A stretch of 64,000 bases of DNA from Neisseriaceae bacterium CLB008 (GCA_041228285.1 CP166133.1:372001-436000); one strand, 5' to 3'; numbered from the stretch's first letter, positions 25,777-34,901 are shown. Notes: generated by a model not told the origin, from the letters alone. Numbers and translations are program-made.

Positions 25777-28086
25777 ATGATGAAGCATAAAAAGCCGTTG
25801 GCGCTCTTTGTGGGCAGCCTTTTTTTGATTCCGTCCGCCTGGGCGGTTGAATTCACACCGCGCTTGGCCCTAGAAGGCCAAAGCTATTCTGGTGATGTCT
25901 CCGGCGGCATTGGCCTATTTTTACCCCTGTATACGTCTAGCCAAGCCACGTTTTTAGATGTGCAGCAAAATACGGTACGCCACGGCGGCCGCCAAACCTC
26001 GGTGGGCTTAGGCCATCGTTTTGTCGGCAGTCATGACGTGGTCTATGGCGCCAACCTGTATGGCGATTTTGGTCAAAGTGGCGGCCACAACCGTTTTTCT
26101 CGCCTCTCACTGGGCCTTGAAGCCTTGGGCCCGGTGTTTGAAGCACGTGCCAACGTGTATCTGCCTACCGGCACCAAAGAGCGCTTGGTGGCGCAAAACA
26201 TGAACACCAAGGTGGGCAGCGATGATTACCTTTATCTACAGCACCATCAAACCGTGGAAAAAATTCGCCGTGGCGCCGACGCTGAAGTAGGCGGTCGCCT
26301 GCCCGTGTTTGCGGCCGATGGCCCACAACAGCTCAAGGCCTTTGCTGGGGGCTATTGGTTTAATGGCGATCAGCGCAGCGATTTAGTCGGTGCCAAGGTC
26401 AGACTAGAATGGTCGACCCAACAGGCCGCGTTTTTACCGAAAAACGTAGCACTGTCGCTGGGCGCCATGGCCAGTTATGATAACCAGCAACACCTTAAAG
26501 GCGGTGCTTTGGCTCGCCTGAGCTTAAGCTTAGGCCAGCAGGCCAGCGGCAACAGCGTAGAAGCGCGCTTGTTACAGCGGGTTGAGCGTGAACGCCAAAG
26601 TCGAACTGAAGAAAAACACAGCCTATACGCCGAACGCGCCGCTGATGGCAGCGGTAAAGTATGGGGTAAGGTCGTGATGTTGCGCCCAGAAGCCGCCGCA
26701 ACGCGCGCATCGGTGTCACTCAATGAACGCCTGACGGCCGCCGGTAAAGACGCTTTAGTGCTGGTGGCGGGCGACGTTAAGCTCGACCAAACCTTGAGCT
26801 TAGGGCCAGACCAACACCTCTACGGCGGCCAAAGCGTGGCCGTGGTCGGTAGCGAAACCGGCACCAAAGCCGACCACCGTTTCGCCGAGCAGGCGGGTCG
26901 CCTCGTTGGCCTTAATCAAGCGCAAGACGTGTTGCAGATGCACAGCGGCAGCAGCGTGAACCAATTGGCGATTGAAGGCGGCCGCTCCGGTATTCAGGCC
27001 CGCAACGCCAATGGCATCCGCATTAATCAGGTTCAGGTTAAGAATAGCGCCCTCAACGGCGTGCAGCTCAATCAGGTCGTTCAAGCGCAGCTACAAGGTT
27101 TAACCGTGGCCCAGACTGGCCACGATGGTGTGGCGGTGGATCAGGGTAGCCAGATCACGATTGAGCGTGCCGACATCAGCCAAACCGGTCACGACGGCAT
27201 TCGCTTGGTTGGCGTCAACGACGTGAAGATTGATCAGGCCAATATCCACGACCTCAGTATTTGCGACAACAATACCGACTGCGAATTTGCCGTGGCCGCC
27301 GACCCGAATCGAGTGCCGTTTTCTGCCATCAGCTCATGGGGCGGCAGTAACCTAAGCATCAGCAACAGTCAGATAACCGACACCACCTATGGCGTGTTCG
27401 TGGGCAGCGTGTTCGAAGAAAACAACTACGGCTACGACATCGTCACCCAAGCCAAAAACATCAAGCTAGACAATGTGGCGATCAACAATACCCGCCGCGA
27501 AGGCGTGCTGTTGGTCGGTGCCAATCAGGTTGAACTGAACAAGGTCAGCATTGACAACGGCGCTCGCCAAGGTCAAGAAAAGCCAGAAATGGACTTGGTG
27601 GTGCTACAGGCCACATCGGACGTGAAGATTAAAGACATGGCCCTCAAAGGCGGGGTCAATGGCCTGATGCTGGTGGCGTCTTCCAATATTGAAGGCGAAA
27701 CTGCACGGGTGAGCGTCGACGGCTTGACCACCACCGGCACCAGCCGCGCCGGCGTATTCTTTAACCCGGTACACGACATCGAGCTGACAAACGTGACCAT
27801 CGATCAAGCCGGCACCTACGGCCTCTTTATGTTCGCCAGCGATTGGTCTGGCGCGGTGGAGAACATTCGTTTTGACAACGTTCAGGTAAACGCAGCCAAA
27901 GACGCTGGCATCTATGCGGTTGGTCCTTTGAATAACATCAGCGGAGACGTTACGATTGCGCAGACCGATAAGGTGTGTGAAACAGCGCCTTGGGGGGGTG
28001 CGAACCTGAGTCAAGATGCAGGGCAAACGTGGTCAGTAAACGGCGCCACCATGAGTACTGAAGGCTTTAAGCAACAGTGTCGTTAA
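25777..28086 (+). CDS. Inverse autotransporter with right-handed beta-helix passenger
   Basis: The 769-aa product has a signal peptide (about 1-23, ending IPSAWA). An intimin/invasin-type inverse autotransporter beta-barrel follows (about 24-270; FTPRLALEGQSYSGDVSGG, SVGLGHRFVGSHDVVYGANL). After a charged linker, the passenger (about 330-769) shows repeated short strands typical of PbH1/NosD beta-helices, for example GANQVELNKVSIDNGARQ and HDGVAVDQGSQITIERADIS. Common family passengers are Ig-like, and no LysM domain is seen. Two Cys pairs (in CDNNTDC and near the C-terminus) could form disulfides. The role is probably a surface adhesin or carbohydrate-binding protein, with expression likely iron controlled. 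Confidence 0.82.
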   Translation: MMKHKKPLALFVGSLFLIPSAWAVEFTPRLALEGQSYSGDVSGGIGLFLPLYTSSQATFLDVQQNTVRHGGRQTSVGLGHRFVGSHDVVYGANLYGDFGQSGGHNRFSRLSLGLEALGPVFEARANVYLPTGTKERLVAQNMNTKVGSDDYLYLQHHQTVEKIRRGADAEVGGRLPVFAADGPQQLKAFAGGYWFNGDQRSDLVGAKVRLEWSTQQAAFLPKNVALSLGAMASYDNQQHLKGGALARLSLSLGQQASGNSVEARLLQRVERERQSRTEEKHSLYAERAADGSGKVWGKVVMLRPEAAATRASVSLNERLTAAGKDALVLVAGDVKLDQTLSLGPDQHLYGGQSVAVVGSETGTKADHRFAEQAGRLVGLNQAQDVLQMHSGSSVNQLAIEGGRSGIQARNANGIRINQVQVKNSALNGVQLNQVVQAQLQGLTVAQTGHDGVAVDQGSQITIERADISQTGHDGIRLVGVNDVKIDQANIHDLSICDNNTDCEFAVAADPNRVPFSAISSWGGSNLSISNSQITDTTYGVFVGSVFEENNYGYDIVTQAKNIKLDNVAINNTRREGVLLVGANQVELNKVSIDNGARQGQEKPEMDLVVLQATSDVKIKDMALKGGVNGLMLVASSNIEGETARVSVDGLTTTGTSRAGVFFNPVHDIELTNVTIDQAGTYGLFMFASDWSGAVENIRFDNVQVNAAKDAGIYAVGPLNNISGDVTIAQTDKVCETAPWGGANLSQDAGQTWSVNGATMSTEGFKQQCR

Positions 28087-28107
28087 GCTATTGATGTTTA
28101 TTAGATA

Positions 28108-28135
28108 CGCCCAGAACGGTTGTTCTGGGCGTTTT
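28108..28135 (+). terminator. Intrinsic terminator of the inverse autotransporter gene
   Basis: CGCCCAGAAC and GTTCTGGGCG pair around GGTT, followed by TTTT. Confidence 0.85.
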
Positions 28136-28192
28136 GCATTTTGGCAGGTAGGCAGCGTTTTTATTATTGGGTAGTCACGGGGCTGCGCCCAT

Positions 28193-28217
28193 AAAAAACA
28201 CCCGCCGTAGCGGGTGT
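28193..28217 (-). terminator. Intrinsic terminator of the minus-strand binding-protein gene
   Basis: ACACCCGC and GCGGGTGT pair; read on the minus strand, a run of six T follows. It is convergent with the autotransporter terminator. Confidence 0.85.
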
Positions 28218-28234
28218 GGGGGTGAACCGATGGC

Positions 28235-29032
28235 TTACTTGGCGAAATAGCTGTTGTAAACGCGGTCGTATTCGCCGTTTTCTTGAATTTTCTTCAGGGC
28301 GGCGTTGAGCATGTCGCGGGTTTCGGTGTCGCCCTTACGCACGGCCATGCCGTAGTGTTCTTTTTCAAATAGGTCGGTTTCGATGATGGTAAAGCCTTTG
28401 TCACCGTTGTTTTTGACGTAGTTTTCTACCACGGCATTGTCACTGATGGCTGCTTGTGCGCCGCCGGTTTCCACTTCTTTTAATACCAAGGGTAGGCTTT
28501 CAAAGCGGGCGATTTTGTCGCTGGTGGCGCCGAGGATTTTTTGCGCCACGGTGTCGGCAGAGGTGCCGATGGTGACGGCCACTTTAGCCAAATTTTTCAA
28601 GTCTTCTGGGGTTTTGATGTCTTGGCCTTTGGGCACCAAGATCACTTGGTTGATCTCAAAATAAGGATCGCTGAAGTCCATGATTTGCTTGCGCTCATCG
28701 GTGATGGTCACGGTGGCGGCCAAAATGTCGTTGTCGCCGCGGCGTAGGGTTTCAAAGATGCCTTCCCACGGGGTGTTCACAAACGTCACTTTAAAGTTAC
28801 CGGCTTCGGCCATGGCTTTGACGATGTCGACGTCAAAGCCCACGATGTTGCCTTCGCTGTCGACCGATTCGAAAGGCGCAAAGGCGGCGTTCATGGCCAC
28901 GCGATAGACGCGGCCGTCGGTGCTGGCTTCGGGTGCGTTGTTGACATCGGTTTTTGGCTCTGGTGAGCTTTGGCCACAGGCGCTGAGTAAGAGGGCGGCG
29001 CTGACGAGGACGCTGCTGAGTAATTTGGTCAT
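28235..29032 (-). CDS. Polar amino-acid ABC transporter binding lipoprotein (family 3)
   Basis: The 265-aa product has a lipobox (LLSACGQ, Cys about residue 19) and a family 3 binding domain: MNAAFAPFESVDSEGNIVGF, DVDIVKAMAEAGNF, ATVTITDERKQIMDFSDPYF and the IGTSADTVAQKI hinge segment. Such proteins bind cystine, glutamine, arginine or similar. No permease or ATPase gene is adjacent, so it either works with a transporter elsewhere or feeds the fused importer upstream. The ligand cannot be read from sequence. Confidence 0.88.
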   Translation of the reverse strand: MTKLLSSVLVSAALLLSACGQSSPEPKTDVNNAPEASTDGRVYRVAMNAAFAPFESVDSEGNIVGFDVDIVKAMAEAGNFKVTFVNTPWEGIFETLRRGDNDILAATVTITDERKQIMDFSDPYFEINQVILVPKGQDIKTPEDLKNLAKVAVTIGTSADTVAQKILGATSDKIARFESLPLVLKEVETGGAQAAISDNAVVENYVKNNGDKGFTIIETDLFEKEHYGMAVRKGDTETRDMLNAALKKIQENGEYDRVYNSYFAK

Positions 29033-29061
29033 GGTCGATCCTTTGTAGAAGAGAGGTGTTG

Positions 29062-29550
29062 TTATAAGGCGTTTAATCGTTTGCGCATTAAGGTGCAGGC
29101 CACCGCCACGCTAGGGCTGAGGGTGAGCTGGGCCTGGCCGAGGCTGTCATAACCATTGAGTTTATAGAAGGCTTTGGAGTTTAGCGAGGCAAATAATTTT
29201 AAATCCGCCACCCCAGCGGCTAGGGCCAAATCTTCGGCCTGATGCAGCATAGCGGTGCCGAGGCCTTGGTTTTGGACAAAGGGATGGACGTAGAGGGCGT
29301 CGAGCTCACCTTGATGCAGGTCTAATTGAAAAAAACCTTGGATGTTGCCTTTATACGCCACCACCCAAAGTTCTTTTGATTGCAGCGCCTCGGCGTAGCT
29401 GTCGGGCGACAGCAGGCCCAGCCAGGTTTCGCGAGTGGCGTTGTCGTAGGCCCGGGCGCAGGTGTACTGCACCGCATTGCGATGGGCTTCGTAGATGTCC
29501 TCAAAATCCGCCGCTGTGGCTTGGCGGATGTCGGTTAAAGGTGGATTCAT
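29062..29550 (-). CDS. GNAT-family N-acetyltransferase
   Basis: From the ATG at 29550 the product is about 162 aa. It follows the GNAT pattern: DIRQATAADFEDIYEAH at the N-terminus, LDALYVHPFVQNQGLGTAML (strand beta4 and the acetyl-CoA pyrophosphate loop Q-x-x-G-x-G/A) and KAFYKLNGYDSLG near the C-terminus. Substrate is unknown. The start is uncertain because no clear ribosome site is seen; 29610 is a longer option. The binding-protein gene follows 29 bases downstream. Confidence 0.78.
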   Translation of the reverse strand: MNPPLTDIRQATAADFEDIYEAHRNAVQYTCARAYDNATRETWLGLLSPDSYAEALQSKELWVVAYKGNIQGFFQLDLHQGELDALYVHPFVQNQGLGTAMLHQAEDLALAAGVADLKLFASLNSKAFYKLNGYDSLGQAQLTLSPSVAVACTLMRKRLNAL

Positions 29551-29663
29551 GTGTCGGTTACCGGCCTTACTCGAGCAGTCAACAAAATGGTTGGGTTGAA
29601 TACCCATCATTTATAGCGAATTCATCCGCCTACGTCTAGTGGCTGCCGACCAAATCCATGCTT

Positions 29664-31577
29664 TTAATCAATTTGTGCGTCGAGGTCGGCCTTAATTTGC
29701 TCTACCGCTTCTTGCCAACTGAGCCAATCGGCCTCAATGCTGGCCAGCTGGCTTTTGATTTGTGCCAGTTCCGCCAGATTTTTTTGCAGGGTGTCTTTTT
29801 GCTCGGGGGCGTAGGCGTCTTCTGAGGCTAAAAATGCTTCTAGCTGAGCCTGCTGCGCGCCGAGCTGGTCCATGTCTTTTTCGGCTTTGGCGATTTTGTT
29901 GAGATAAGGCTTGGTTTGGCTAGACAGAGCCTGGCGCAGCTGGGCTTCTTTACGCTTGATGTCTTTGCGGCTGACCTGATCGCCTGAGGCGGCAGGGGCC
30001 TTGCTGGAAAACTGCTCAAGCCGCCACAGGCGGTAGGCGTTGAGGTCGCCATCAAACGGTGTCAGCTTGCCGTCTTGCACCAGTAAAAACGAATCGGTTG
30101 TGGCTTCCAGTAGGCTACGGTCATGCGACACCAAGATTAAGGCGCCGCTGAAGCTTTGCAGGGCGAAGGTCAGGGCGTGGCGTAGGTTGAGGTCCAGATG
30201 GTTAGTCGGTTCGTCGAGCAGCAATAGATTTGGCTTTTGCCACACGATCATGGCCAAGGCCAAGCGGGCCTTTTCACCGCCAGAGAAGGGCTCAATCGCC
30301 TGCATGGCCATGTCGCCAACAAAGTTAAAGCCGCCTAAGAAGTTACGGATGTCTTGCTCTTTGGCTTCGGGGCTGAGGCTTTGAATGTGCCAAATCGGGC
30401 TTTGATCGGGGCGTAAAGTATCTAGCTGGTGTTGGGCAAAATAGCCAACGTTGAGCTTTTCTGATTTGATCACGCTGCCGGACAAGGGCGCTAAGCTACC
30501 GGCAATGGTTTTAATCAAGGTGGATTTACCGCTGCCGTTGACGCCTAAAAGGCCATATCGGGCGCCGCTTTCCAGAGAAAAAGTCAGGTCTTTAAAGATG
30601 GGCTGATCGCCATAGCCTAAATCGGCGTGGTCGATTTTTAACAGCGGATTGGGCAGATGGTCGGGCGAAATGAATTCAAAATTAAATTGGCTGTCGAGGT
30701 GGGCTGGCGCAATCAGCTCTAAGCGTTCCAGCGCTTTGACCCGACTTTGTGCCTGCTTGGCCTTGGTGGCTTTGGCTTTAAAGCGGGTAATAAAGCTTTG
30801 CAGATGGGCGATGTGGCCTTGTTGCTTTTCATAGGCAGACTGCTGCTGGCTCAGTTTTAGGGCGCGGGCCTGCTCGAAGGCATCGTAATTGCCGGTATAG
30901 GCGGTCAGCTTTTGCTGGGCCAATTCGGCAATGTGGGTTGTGGTGGTGTTTAAAAAATCACGGTCATGCGAAATGATGATTTGGGTACACGATAGCGTGG
31001 TGAGGTGCTCCTCTAGCCACAGTACGGTTTCCAGATCCAAGTGGTTAGTGGGTTCGTCTAACAGCAGCAGGTCGGCGCGGCACATCAATGCTTGGGCTAA
31101 GTTTAAGCGCATACGCCAGCCGCCGCTAAAGGCTTTAGTCGGCTTTTGATGTTCGGCCTGATCGAAGCCCAAGCCGCTTAACAGTTTGGCCGCACGTGAG
31201 GGTGCGGTGTAGGCGTCGATGTCGTCTAGCTGCTGGTGTAAGAGGGCGATGCGCTCGCCGTCGTCTGCGGCCTCGGCGGCTTTGAGCTCGGTCTGTAGCT
31301 GCTGTAAGGTGGCGTCGCCGTTGAGTGCGTATTCTAGGGCGCTGATTTCTAGAGCGGGCGTTTCCTGAGCCACGCTGGCGATGCGCCAGTTTTTAGGCAT
31401 GAGGATGTCGCCCTTATCGGGCACTAACTCGCCTTTTAATAAGGCAAATAAGCTGGATTTACCGGTGCCGTTTTGGCCGATTAAACCCCAACGGGTGTTG
31501 GGGTTGATGGTGAGGTTGGCCTGGTCGAGCAACACTTTGGTGCCGCGTTGCAGCGACAGGTTTTTAAGTTCAATCAT
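29664..31577 (-). CDS. yheS: ABC-F ATPase, YheS-like
   Basis: The 637-aa protein has two ABC domains and no membrane segments, the mark of ABC-F translation factors that act at the ribosomal E site. Walker A sites are GQNGTGKSS and GVNGSGKST, the signatures are FSGGWRMR and FSGGEKAR, and a linker of about 80 residues with coiled-coil character separates the domains. The beginning (IELKNLSLQRGTKVLLDQA, and NWRIASVAQETPALEISALEY) matches YheS more than EttA or Uup. A C-terminal coiled coil is present (about 540-637). tsaD lies 7 bases upstream. Confidence 0.88.
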   Translation of the reverse strand: MIELKNLSLQRGTKVLLDQANLTINPNTRWGLIGQNGTGKSSLFALLKGELVPDKGDILMPKNWRIASVAQETPALEISALEYALNGDATLQQLQTELKAAEAADDGERIALLHQQLDDIDAYTAPSRAAKLLSGLGFDQAEHQKPTKAFSGGWRMRLNLAQALMCRADLLLLDEPTNHLDLETVLWLEEHLTTLSCTQIIISHDRDFLNTTTTHIAELAQQKLTAYTGNYDAFEQARALKLSQQQSAYEKQQGHIAHLQSFITRFKAKATKAKQAQSRVKALERLELIAPAHLDSQFNFEFISPDHLPNPLLKIDHADLGYGDQPIFKDLTFSLESGARYGLLGVNGSGKSTLIKTIAGSLAPLSGSVIKSEKLNVGYFAQHQLDTLRPDQSPIWHIQSLSPEAKEQDIRNFLGGFNFVGDMAMQAIEPFSGGEKARLALAMIVWQKPNLLLLDEPTNHLDLNLRHALTFALQSFSGALILVSHDRSLLEATTDSFLLVQDGKLTPFDGDLNAYRLWRLEQFSSKAPAASGDQVSRKDIKRKEAQLRQALSSQTKPYLNKIAKAEKDMDQLGAQQAQLEAFLASEDAYAPEQKDTLQKNLAELAQIKSQLASIEADWLSWQEAVEQIKADLDAQID

Positions 31578-31584
31578 GGATGGG

Positions 31585-32598
31585 TTACTTATTCAATTCA
31601 GTCAGTGGCCAGCGCGGCTTGGTCGTGAAGGAGCCACCGGGCGCACGGGCGTGTTGTAGGTTCATGGCGCCAGCAAAGGCAATCATGGCGCCGTTGTCGG
31701 TGCACAGTGCCATTGGCGGAAAAAATACCTCGGCTTTAAGGGCGTTGAGGCTGGCGCGCAGCGCCTTATTGGCGCCCACGCCACCGGCTACGACGAGGCT
31801 CTGGTAGCCGGTTTGTTTTAAGGCCAGCTTGGCTTTGTGGGTGAGGAGGTCAACGGCGGCGTCCTGGAAGGCTAAGCAAATGTCGCAGCGGGTTTGTTCG
31901 CTGATCTCGCCGTCGGCCTCTTTGAGCTTATTCACTTGGGTGAGTACGGCGGTTTTGAGGCCAGAAAAACTCATGTTGAGGTCGCCGCTGTGCTTCATCG
32001 GGCGCGGAAACTCAAAGCGCCCAGGCGTGCCTTGTTCGGCCAGCTCAGACAGCTTGGCGCCGCCTGGATAAGGCAGGCCTAAGAGCTTAGCGGTTTTGTC
32101 AAAGGCTTCGCCCGCTGCGTCGTCTACGCTTTCGCCAAGGAGGGCGTAATCGCCAATGGCTTTGACCGCCATAAACTGGGTGTGGCCGCCAGAGACCAAC
32201 AGGGCAATAAACGGAAACTCTGGCTGGGCGTCGGCGAGGAGCGGCGACAGTAGGTGGCCCTCAAGGTGGTGGACGCTGATGACGGGCTTATTGAGGGCAA
32301 AGGCCATGGCGTTGGCAAAGCTGGCGCCGGCTAAGAGCGCGCCGCCCAAGCCTGGGCCTTGAGTAAAGGCAATGGCGTCGATGTCGGCTAAGGTCACGCC
32401 GGCCTCTTTGAGGCAGCCTTGGGTCAGCGGCACCAGACGACGAATGTGGTCTCGGCTGGCCAATTCTGGCACCACGCCACCGTATTCGGCGTGCATGGCC
32501 ATTTGTGTGTGTAATTGGTGGGCCAATAAGCCTTGCTCTAAGTCGTAGAGCGCCACACCGGTTTCGTCACACGACGATTCTATGCCTAAAACCAACAT
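31585..32598 (-). CDS. tsaD: tRNA N6-adenosine threonylcarbamoyltransferase TsaD
   Basis: TsaD transfers the threonylcarbamoyl group to A37 of ANN-decoding tRNAs with TsaB and TsaE. The 337-aa length is normal. Motifs are [15 protein letters not shown] at the N-terminus, the metal site [21 protein letters not shown], the [15 protein letters not shown] segment and [12 protein letters not shown]. It heads a minus-strand unit with yheS and is divergent from the BigR-like gene. Confidence 0.96.
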   Translation of the reverse strand: MLVLGIESSCDETGVALYDLEQGLLAHQLHTQMAMHAEYGGVVPELASRDHIRRLVPLTQGCLKEAGVTLADIDAIAFTQGPGLGGALLAGASFANAMAFALNKPVISVHHLEGHLLSPLLADAQPEFPFIALLVSGGHTQFMAVKAIGDYALLGESVDDAAGEAFDKTAKLLGLPYPGGAKLSELAEQGTPGRFEFPRPMKHSGDLNMSFSGLKTAVLTQVNKLKEADGEISEQTRCDICLAFQDAAVDLLTHKAKLALKQTGYQSLVVAGGVGANKALRASLNALKAEVFFPPMALCTDNGAMIAFAGAMNLQHARAPGGSFTTKPRWPLTELNK

Positions 32599-32682
32599 AT
32601 TACTTGCCTAAATAAAAAGGGCTATTCTACCGCTTTTTGGCTTGATTGATAATGGCTTTTGTAAAAGACTGGCGTTTTAATA

Positions 32683-32698
32683 TATATTTTAATATAAT
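32683..32698 (+). promoter_or_regulatory. Inverted repeat overlapping the -10 of the BigR-like operon
   Basis: TATATT-TT-AATATA (32683-32696) is a perfect inverted repeat and overlaps a TATAAT (32693-32698) that would be the -10 of the plus-strand operon. AT-rich palindromes are the type of site used by ArsR-family BigR repressors, so autoregulation is a reasonable inference. Confidence 0.5.
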
Positions 32699-32727
32699 GT
32701 ATTTTGTTTAATTGAATTGGGGGGAGC

Positions 32728-33045
32728 ATGGATTTAGACATCATGCGCGCCGCAGCCGGCCAGGCCAGTGCGGTGTTGAAAAGCTTGGGGAATGAAGATC
32801 GGCTGATTTTATTGTGCCATTTGAGCCAAGAAGAGCTGTCGGTTGGGCAGCTGTCGCTCTTGACTGGCATTGTCCAGCCAACGTTGTCGCAGCAGCTAGG
32901 CGTTTTGCGCAGCGAGCAGATGGTGGCGACCCGCCGCGACGGCAAGCACATTTACTACCGCATTGCCGACGATAAGATCAAGGCGCTATTGCAGTGTCTG
33001 TATGATTTATATTGCCCTGACGAGGGGCGTTTGCGAGAGGAGTAG
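32728..33045 (+). CDS. ArsR-family BigR/SqrR-type persulfide-responsive repressor
   Basis: The 105-aa protein has a winged-helix domain: LKSLGNEDRLILLCHLSQEEL, SVGQLSLLTGIVQPTLSQQLGVLR-type recognition region (split here: SVGQLSLLTG, QPTLSQQLGVLR) and the wing ATRRDGKHIYYRI. Cys30 and Cys96 are 66 residues apart, the spacing of the two Cys that form the regulatory polysulfide link in SqrR and BigR. A third Cys (90) is also present. It heads an operon with two YeeE/YedE half-transporters and an OsmC-family protein, which fits sulfur sensing. Confidence 0.85.
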   Translation: MDLDIMRAAAGQASAVLKSLGNEDRLILLCHLSQEELSVGQLSLLTGIVQPTLSQQLGVLRSEQMVATRRDGKHIYYRIADDKIKALLQCLYDLYCPDEGRLREE

Positions 33046-33049
33046 CGGC

Positions 33050-33457
33050 ATGGGCATGGCTTTATTGGGCGGCGCCTTAATCGGCTTGGCCGCCTGTTTG
33101 GTGCTGTTGGGCTTGGGCAAAATCATGGGCATCAGCGGCATGCTGCGCGGGCTGTTTACGCCGACGCGGCTGCCGCTGTGGCAGGCGTGCTTTATGCTGG
33201 GTCTATTGCTGTCGCCGTGGCTGTGGCGGTTGTTTGGGCCGCTGCCTGAGGTTGAGGTCACGGGTTCGGTGCCGCTACTGGTGGTAGCGGGGCTCTTGGT
33301 GGGCTTTGGCGCCAGCATGGGTTCGGGCTGCACCAGCGGCCACAGCGTGTGCGGCATGGCCCGCTTGTCGCCGCGCTCGATGGTGGTGACCGGCCTCTTT
33401 ATGCTGGCCGGTGCGGTGACGGTATATGGTTTAAAACATGTTTGGATGGGGGCCTAA
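33050..33457 (+). CDS. YeeE/YedE-family membrane protein, first half
   Basis: From the ATG at 33050 (GAGGAG seven bases upstream) the product is 135 aa with three to four membrane segments. The motif GFGASMGSGCTSGHSVCGMAR holds the conserved Cys residues of the YeeE/YedE family, which moves thiosulfate or sulfur compounds across the inner membrane. It starts four bases after the regulator gene. Two-part (YeeE-like half) versions are common beside BigR-type regulators. Confidence 0.85.
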   Translation: MGMALLGGALIGLAACLVLLGLGKIMGISGMLRGLFTPTRLPLWQACFMLGLLLSPWLWRLFGPLPEVEVTGSVPLLVVAGLLVGFGASMGSGCTSGHSVCGMARLSPRSMVVTGLFMLAGAVTVYGLKHVWMGA

Positions 33458-33458
33458 T

Positions 33459-33890
33459 ATGCGGTATCTTATGAGTCACATCGTGCTGGCGACGCTGGCT
33501 GGCCTATTATTTGGCCTGGGCTTGTTACTGTCTGGCATGGCGAATCCAGCCGTGGTGCAGGGGTTTTTAGACCCATTTGGGGCCTGGCGCCCTGAGTTGG
33601 CTGCCGTGATGTTGGGGGCGCTCAGCCTGTCTGGCCTGGGCGTTTATCTGGCGAAAAAGCGCACCCTTACTTGGTCAAATGAGGCTTTGAGCCTGCCTAA
33701 GAACGGCCCCATTAATGCGCGCCTCATCGGCGGCGGCCTCATTTTTGGGGTGGGCTGGGGTTTGGCGGGCATTTGCCCTGGGCCTGCGGTGGTGCTGTTG
33801 GGCCGCGGCGTGTGGCAAGGCGTGGTGTTCGCGGCGGCGATGCTGGCCGGCATGGGTTTGTTTCATCTATTACAACGTTATAAAAACTAA
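33459..33890 (+). CDS. YeeE/YedE-family membrane protein, second half
   Basis: From the ATG at 33459 the product is 143 aa with about four membrane segments. The N-terminal LLFGLGLLLSGMANPAVVQGF and the motif GVGWGLAGICPGPAVVLLG, with its conserved Cys, match the second half of YeeE/YedE. The start lies one base after the stop of the first half, so the two are probably co-translated and assemble into one transporter. A later ATG at 33471 is possible. Confidence 0.85.
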   Translation: MRYLMSHIVLATLAGLLFGLGLLLSGMANPAVVQGFLDPFGAWRPELAAVMLGALSLSGLGVYLAKKRTLTWSNEALSLPKNGPINARLIGGGLIFGVGWGLAGICPGPAVVLLGRGVWQGVVFAAAMLAGMGLFHLLQRYKN

Positions 33891-33905
33891 ATAAAGGAGT
33901 CGTCA

Positions 33906-34343
33906 ATGAATGTCACCACACAATGGGTAGACGGTTTGTGTTTTCTCACCACCACGGGCAGCGGCCACAGCATTGTCACCGATGCAGCGCCATCGGTCGG
34001 CGGCCATAATCGCGGCGCACGGCCGATGGAGTTGTTGTTAGCGGGGATGGCGGGCTGTTCCAGCATCGACGTGGTGCAAATCGCTAAAAAGCAGCGTCAA
34101 GACATCGTTGACTGCGTTGCTAAAGTAGAAGCCAAGCGTGCTGATACCGTGCCCAGCGTCTTCACTGAAATTCACATTCATTTTGATGTGTATGGTCGCG
34201 ACTTGGCTGAGGCCGGCATTGCCAAAGCGGTGCAGCTGTCGGCAGATAAATACTGTTCGGCTTCGATCATGTTGGGTAAGGCCGCCAAGATCAGCCACAG
34301 CTTTGCGATTCATCCGCCTAAAGTAGATGAGCCTGTGGCTTAA
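33906..34343 (+). CDS. OsmC-family peroxiredoxin-like protein (YhfA type)
   Basis: The 145-aa product has the OsmC fold motifs GARPMELLLAGMAGCSSIDV (first redox Cys), KVEAKRADT and LSADKYCSASIMLGKAAKI (second redox Cys). Members reduce organic hydroperoxides, and some act on persulfides. It shares an operon with BigR-like and YeeE/YedE genes, and a good ribosome site (AAAGGAG) precedes the ATG, which suggests a sulfur-linked redox role. The operon ends at the terminator 34360-34399. Confidence 0.87.
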   Translation: MNVTTQWVDGLCFLTTTGSGHSIVTDAAPSVGGHNRGARPMELLLAGMAGCSSIDVVQIAKKQRQDIVDCVAKVEAKRADTVPSVFTEIHIHFDVYGRDLAEAGIAKAVQLSADKYCSASIMLGKAAKISHSFAIHPPKVDEPVA

Positions 34344-34359
34344 GTAGGCTTAGGTTTAA

Positions 34360-34399
34360 AAAACGCCGTTCTGAAGCAGATGCTTGAGAACGGCGTTTT
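34360..34399. terminator. Bidirectional intrinsic terminator
   Basis: Perfect 13-base arms AAAACGCCGTTCT (34360-34372) and AGAACGGCGTTTT (34387-34399) lie between the convergent OsmC and DUF4442 genes. Confidence 0.88.
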
Positions 34400-34409
34400 G
34401 GCGTTTGGC

Positions 34410-34901
34410 CTAGTCGACCACGTCGGGGCGGTGTTTGGGCTTGAGGCGTACGTAAAGGGTGCGATGCAGCTTGGCCACTTCGTTGCCGCGGCTGTCGTAA
34501 ATGATGTCGACGACCTCAGGGAAGTATTTTTCACCGTTGCGCGTGTGGTGCTGAATTTCCGTCATCAGTTTGTCGGTGATGCGGCATTCAACGTAGATTT
34601 CGCCAATGCCTGGCTTGATGAATTCAATCGAGGCGGCTTTATCCCAGACGAAGTAGCGGTCGTTTAAGGCGCCCATTAGCAAAACGCTGTAGATCGGGTC
34701 GGTCATGGCGAACATGCTGCCGCCAAATTGGGTGCCGTTGGCGTTTTTGGTCCAGGGGCGATGCTTGAGGATGACTTTGCAGGTGCGCCAGTCGTTGGCG
34801 ATGTGCGTGAGCTTGACCCCGGCAAAGAAAAATGGCGGCCAAATATTCATCACGTGGCGCATGCGGTTGGGCTTGGCCAATACCCAGGTTCTTAAACTCA
34901 T
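34410..34901 (-). CDS. DUF4442 hotdog-fold protein (putative thioesterase-like)
   Basis: The 163-aa protein resembles DUF4442, a hotdog-fold family related to acyl-CoA thioesterases. Useful segments are NIWPPFFFAGVKLTHIANDW, NANGTQFGGSMFAMTDPIYS and IEFIKPGIGEIYVECRI. No clear catalytic residue pair can be assigned. It overlaps ygfZ by four bases (ATGA), so the two are cotranscribed. Confidence 0.75.
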   Translation of the reverse strand: MSLRTWVLAKPNRMRHVMNIWPPFFFAGVKLTHIANDWRTCKVILKHRPWTKNANGTQFGGSMFAMTDPIYSVLLMGALNDRYFVWDKAASIEFIKPGIGEIYVECRITDKLMTEIQHHTRNGEKYFPEVVDIIYDSRGNEVAKLHRTLYVRLKPKHRPDVVD

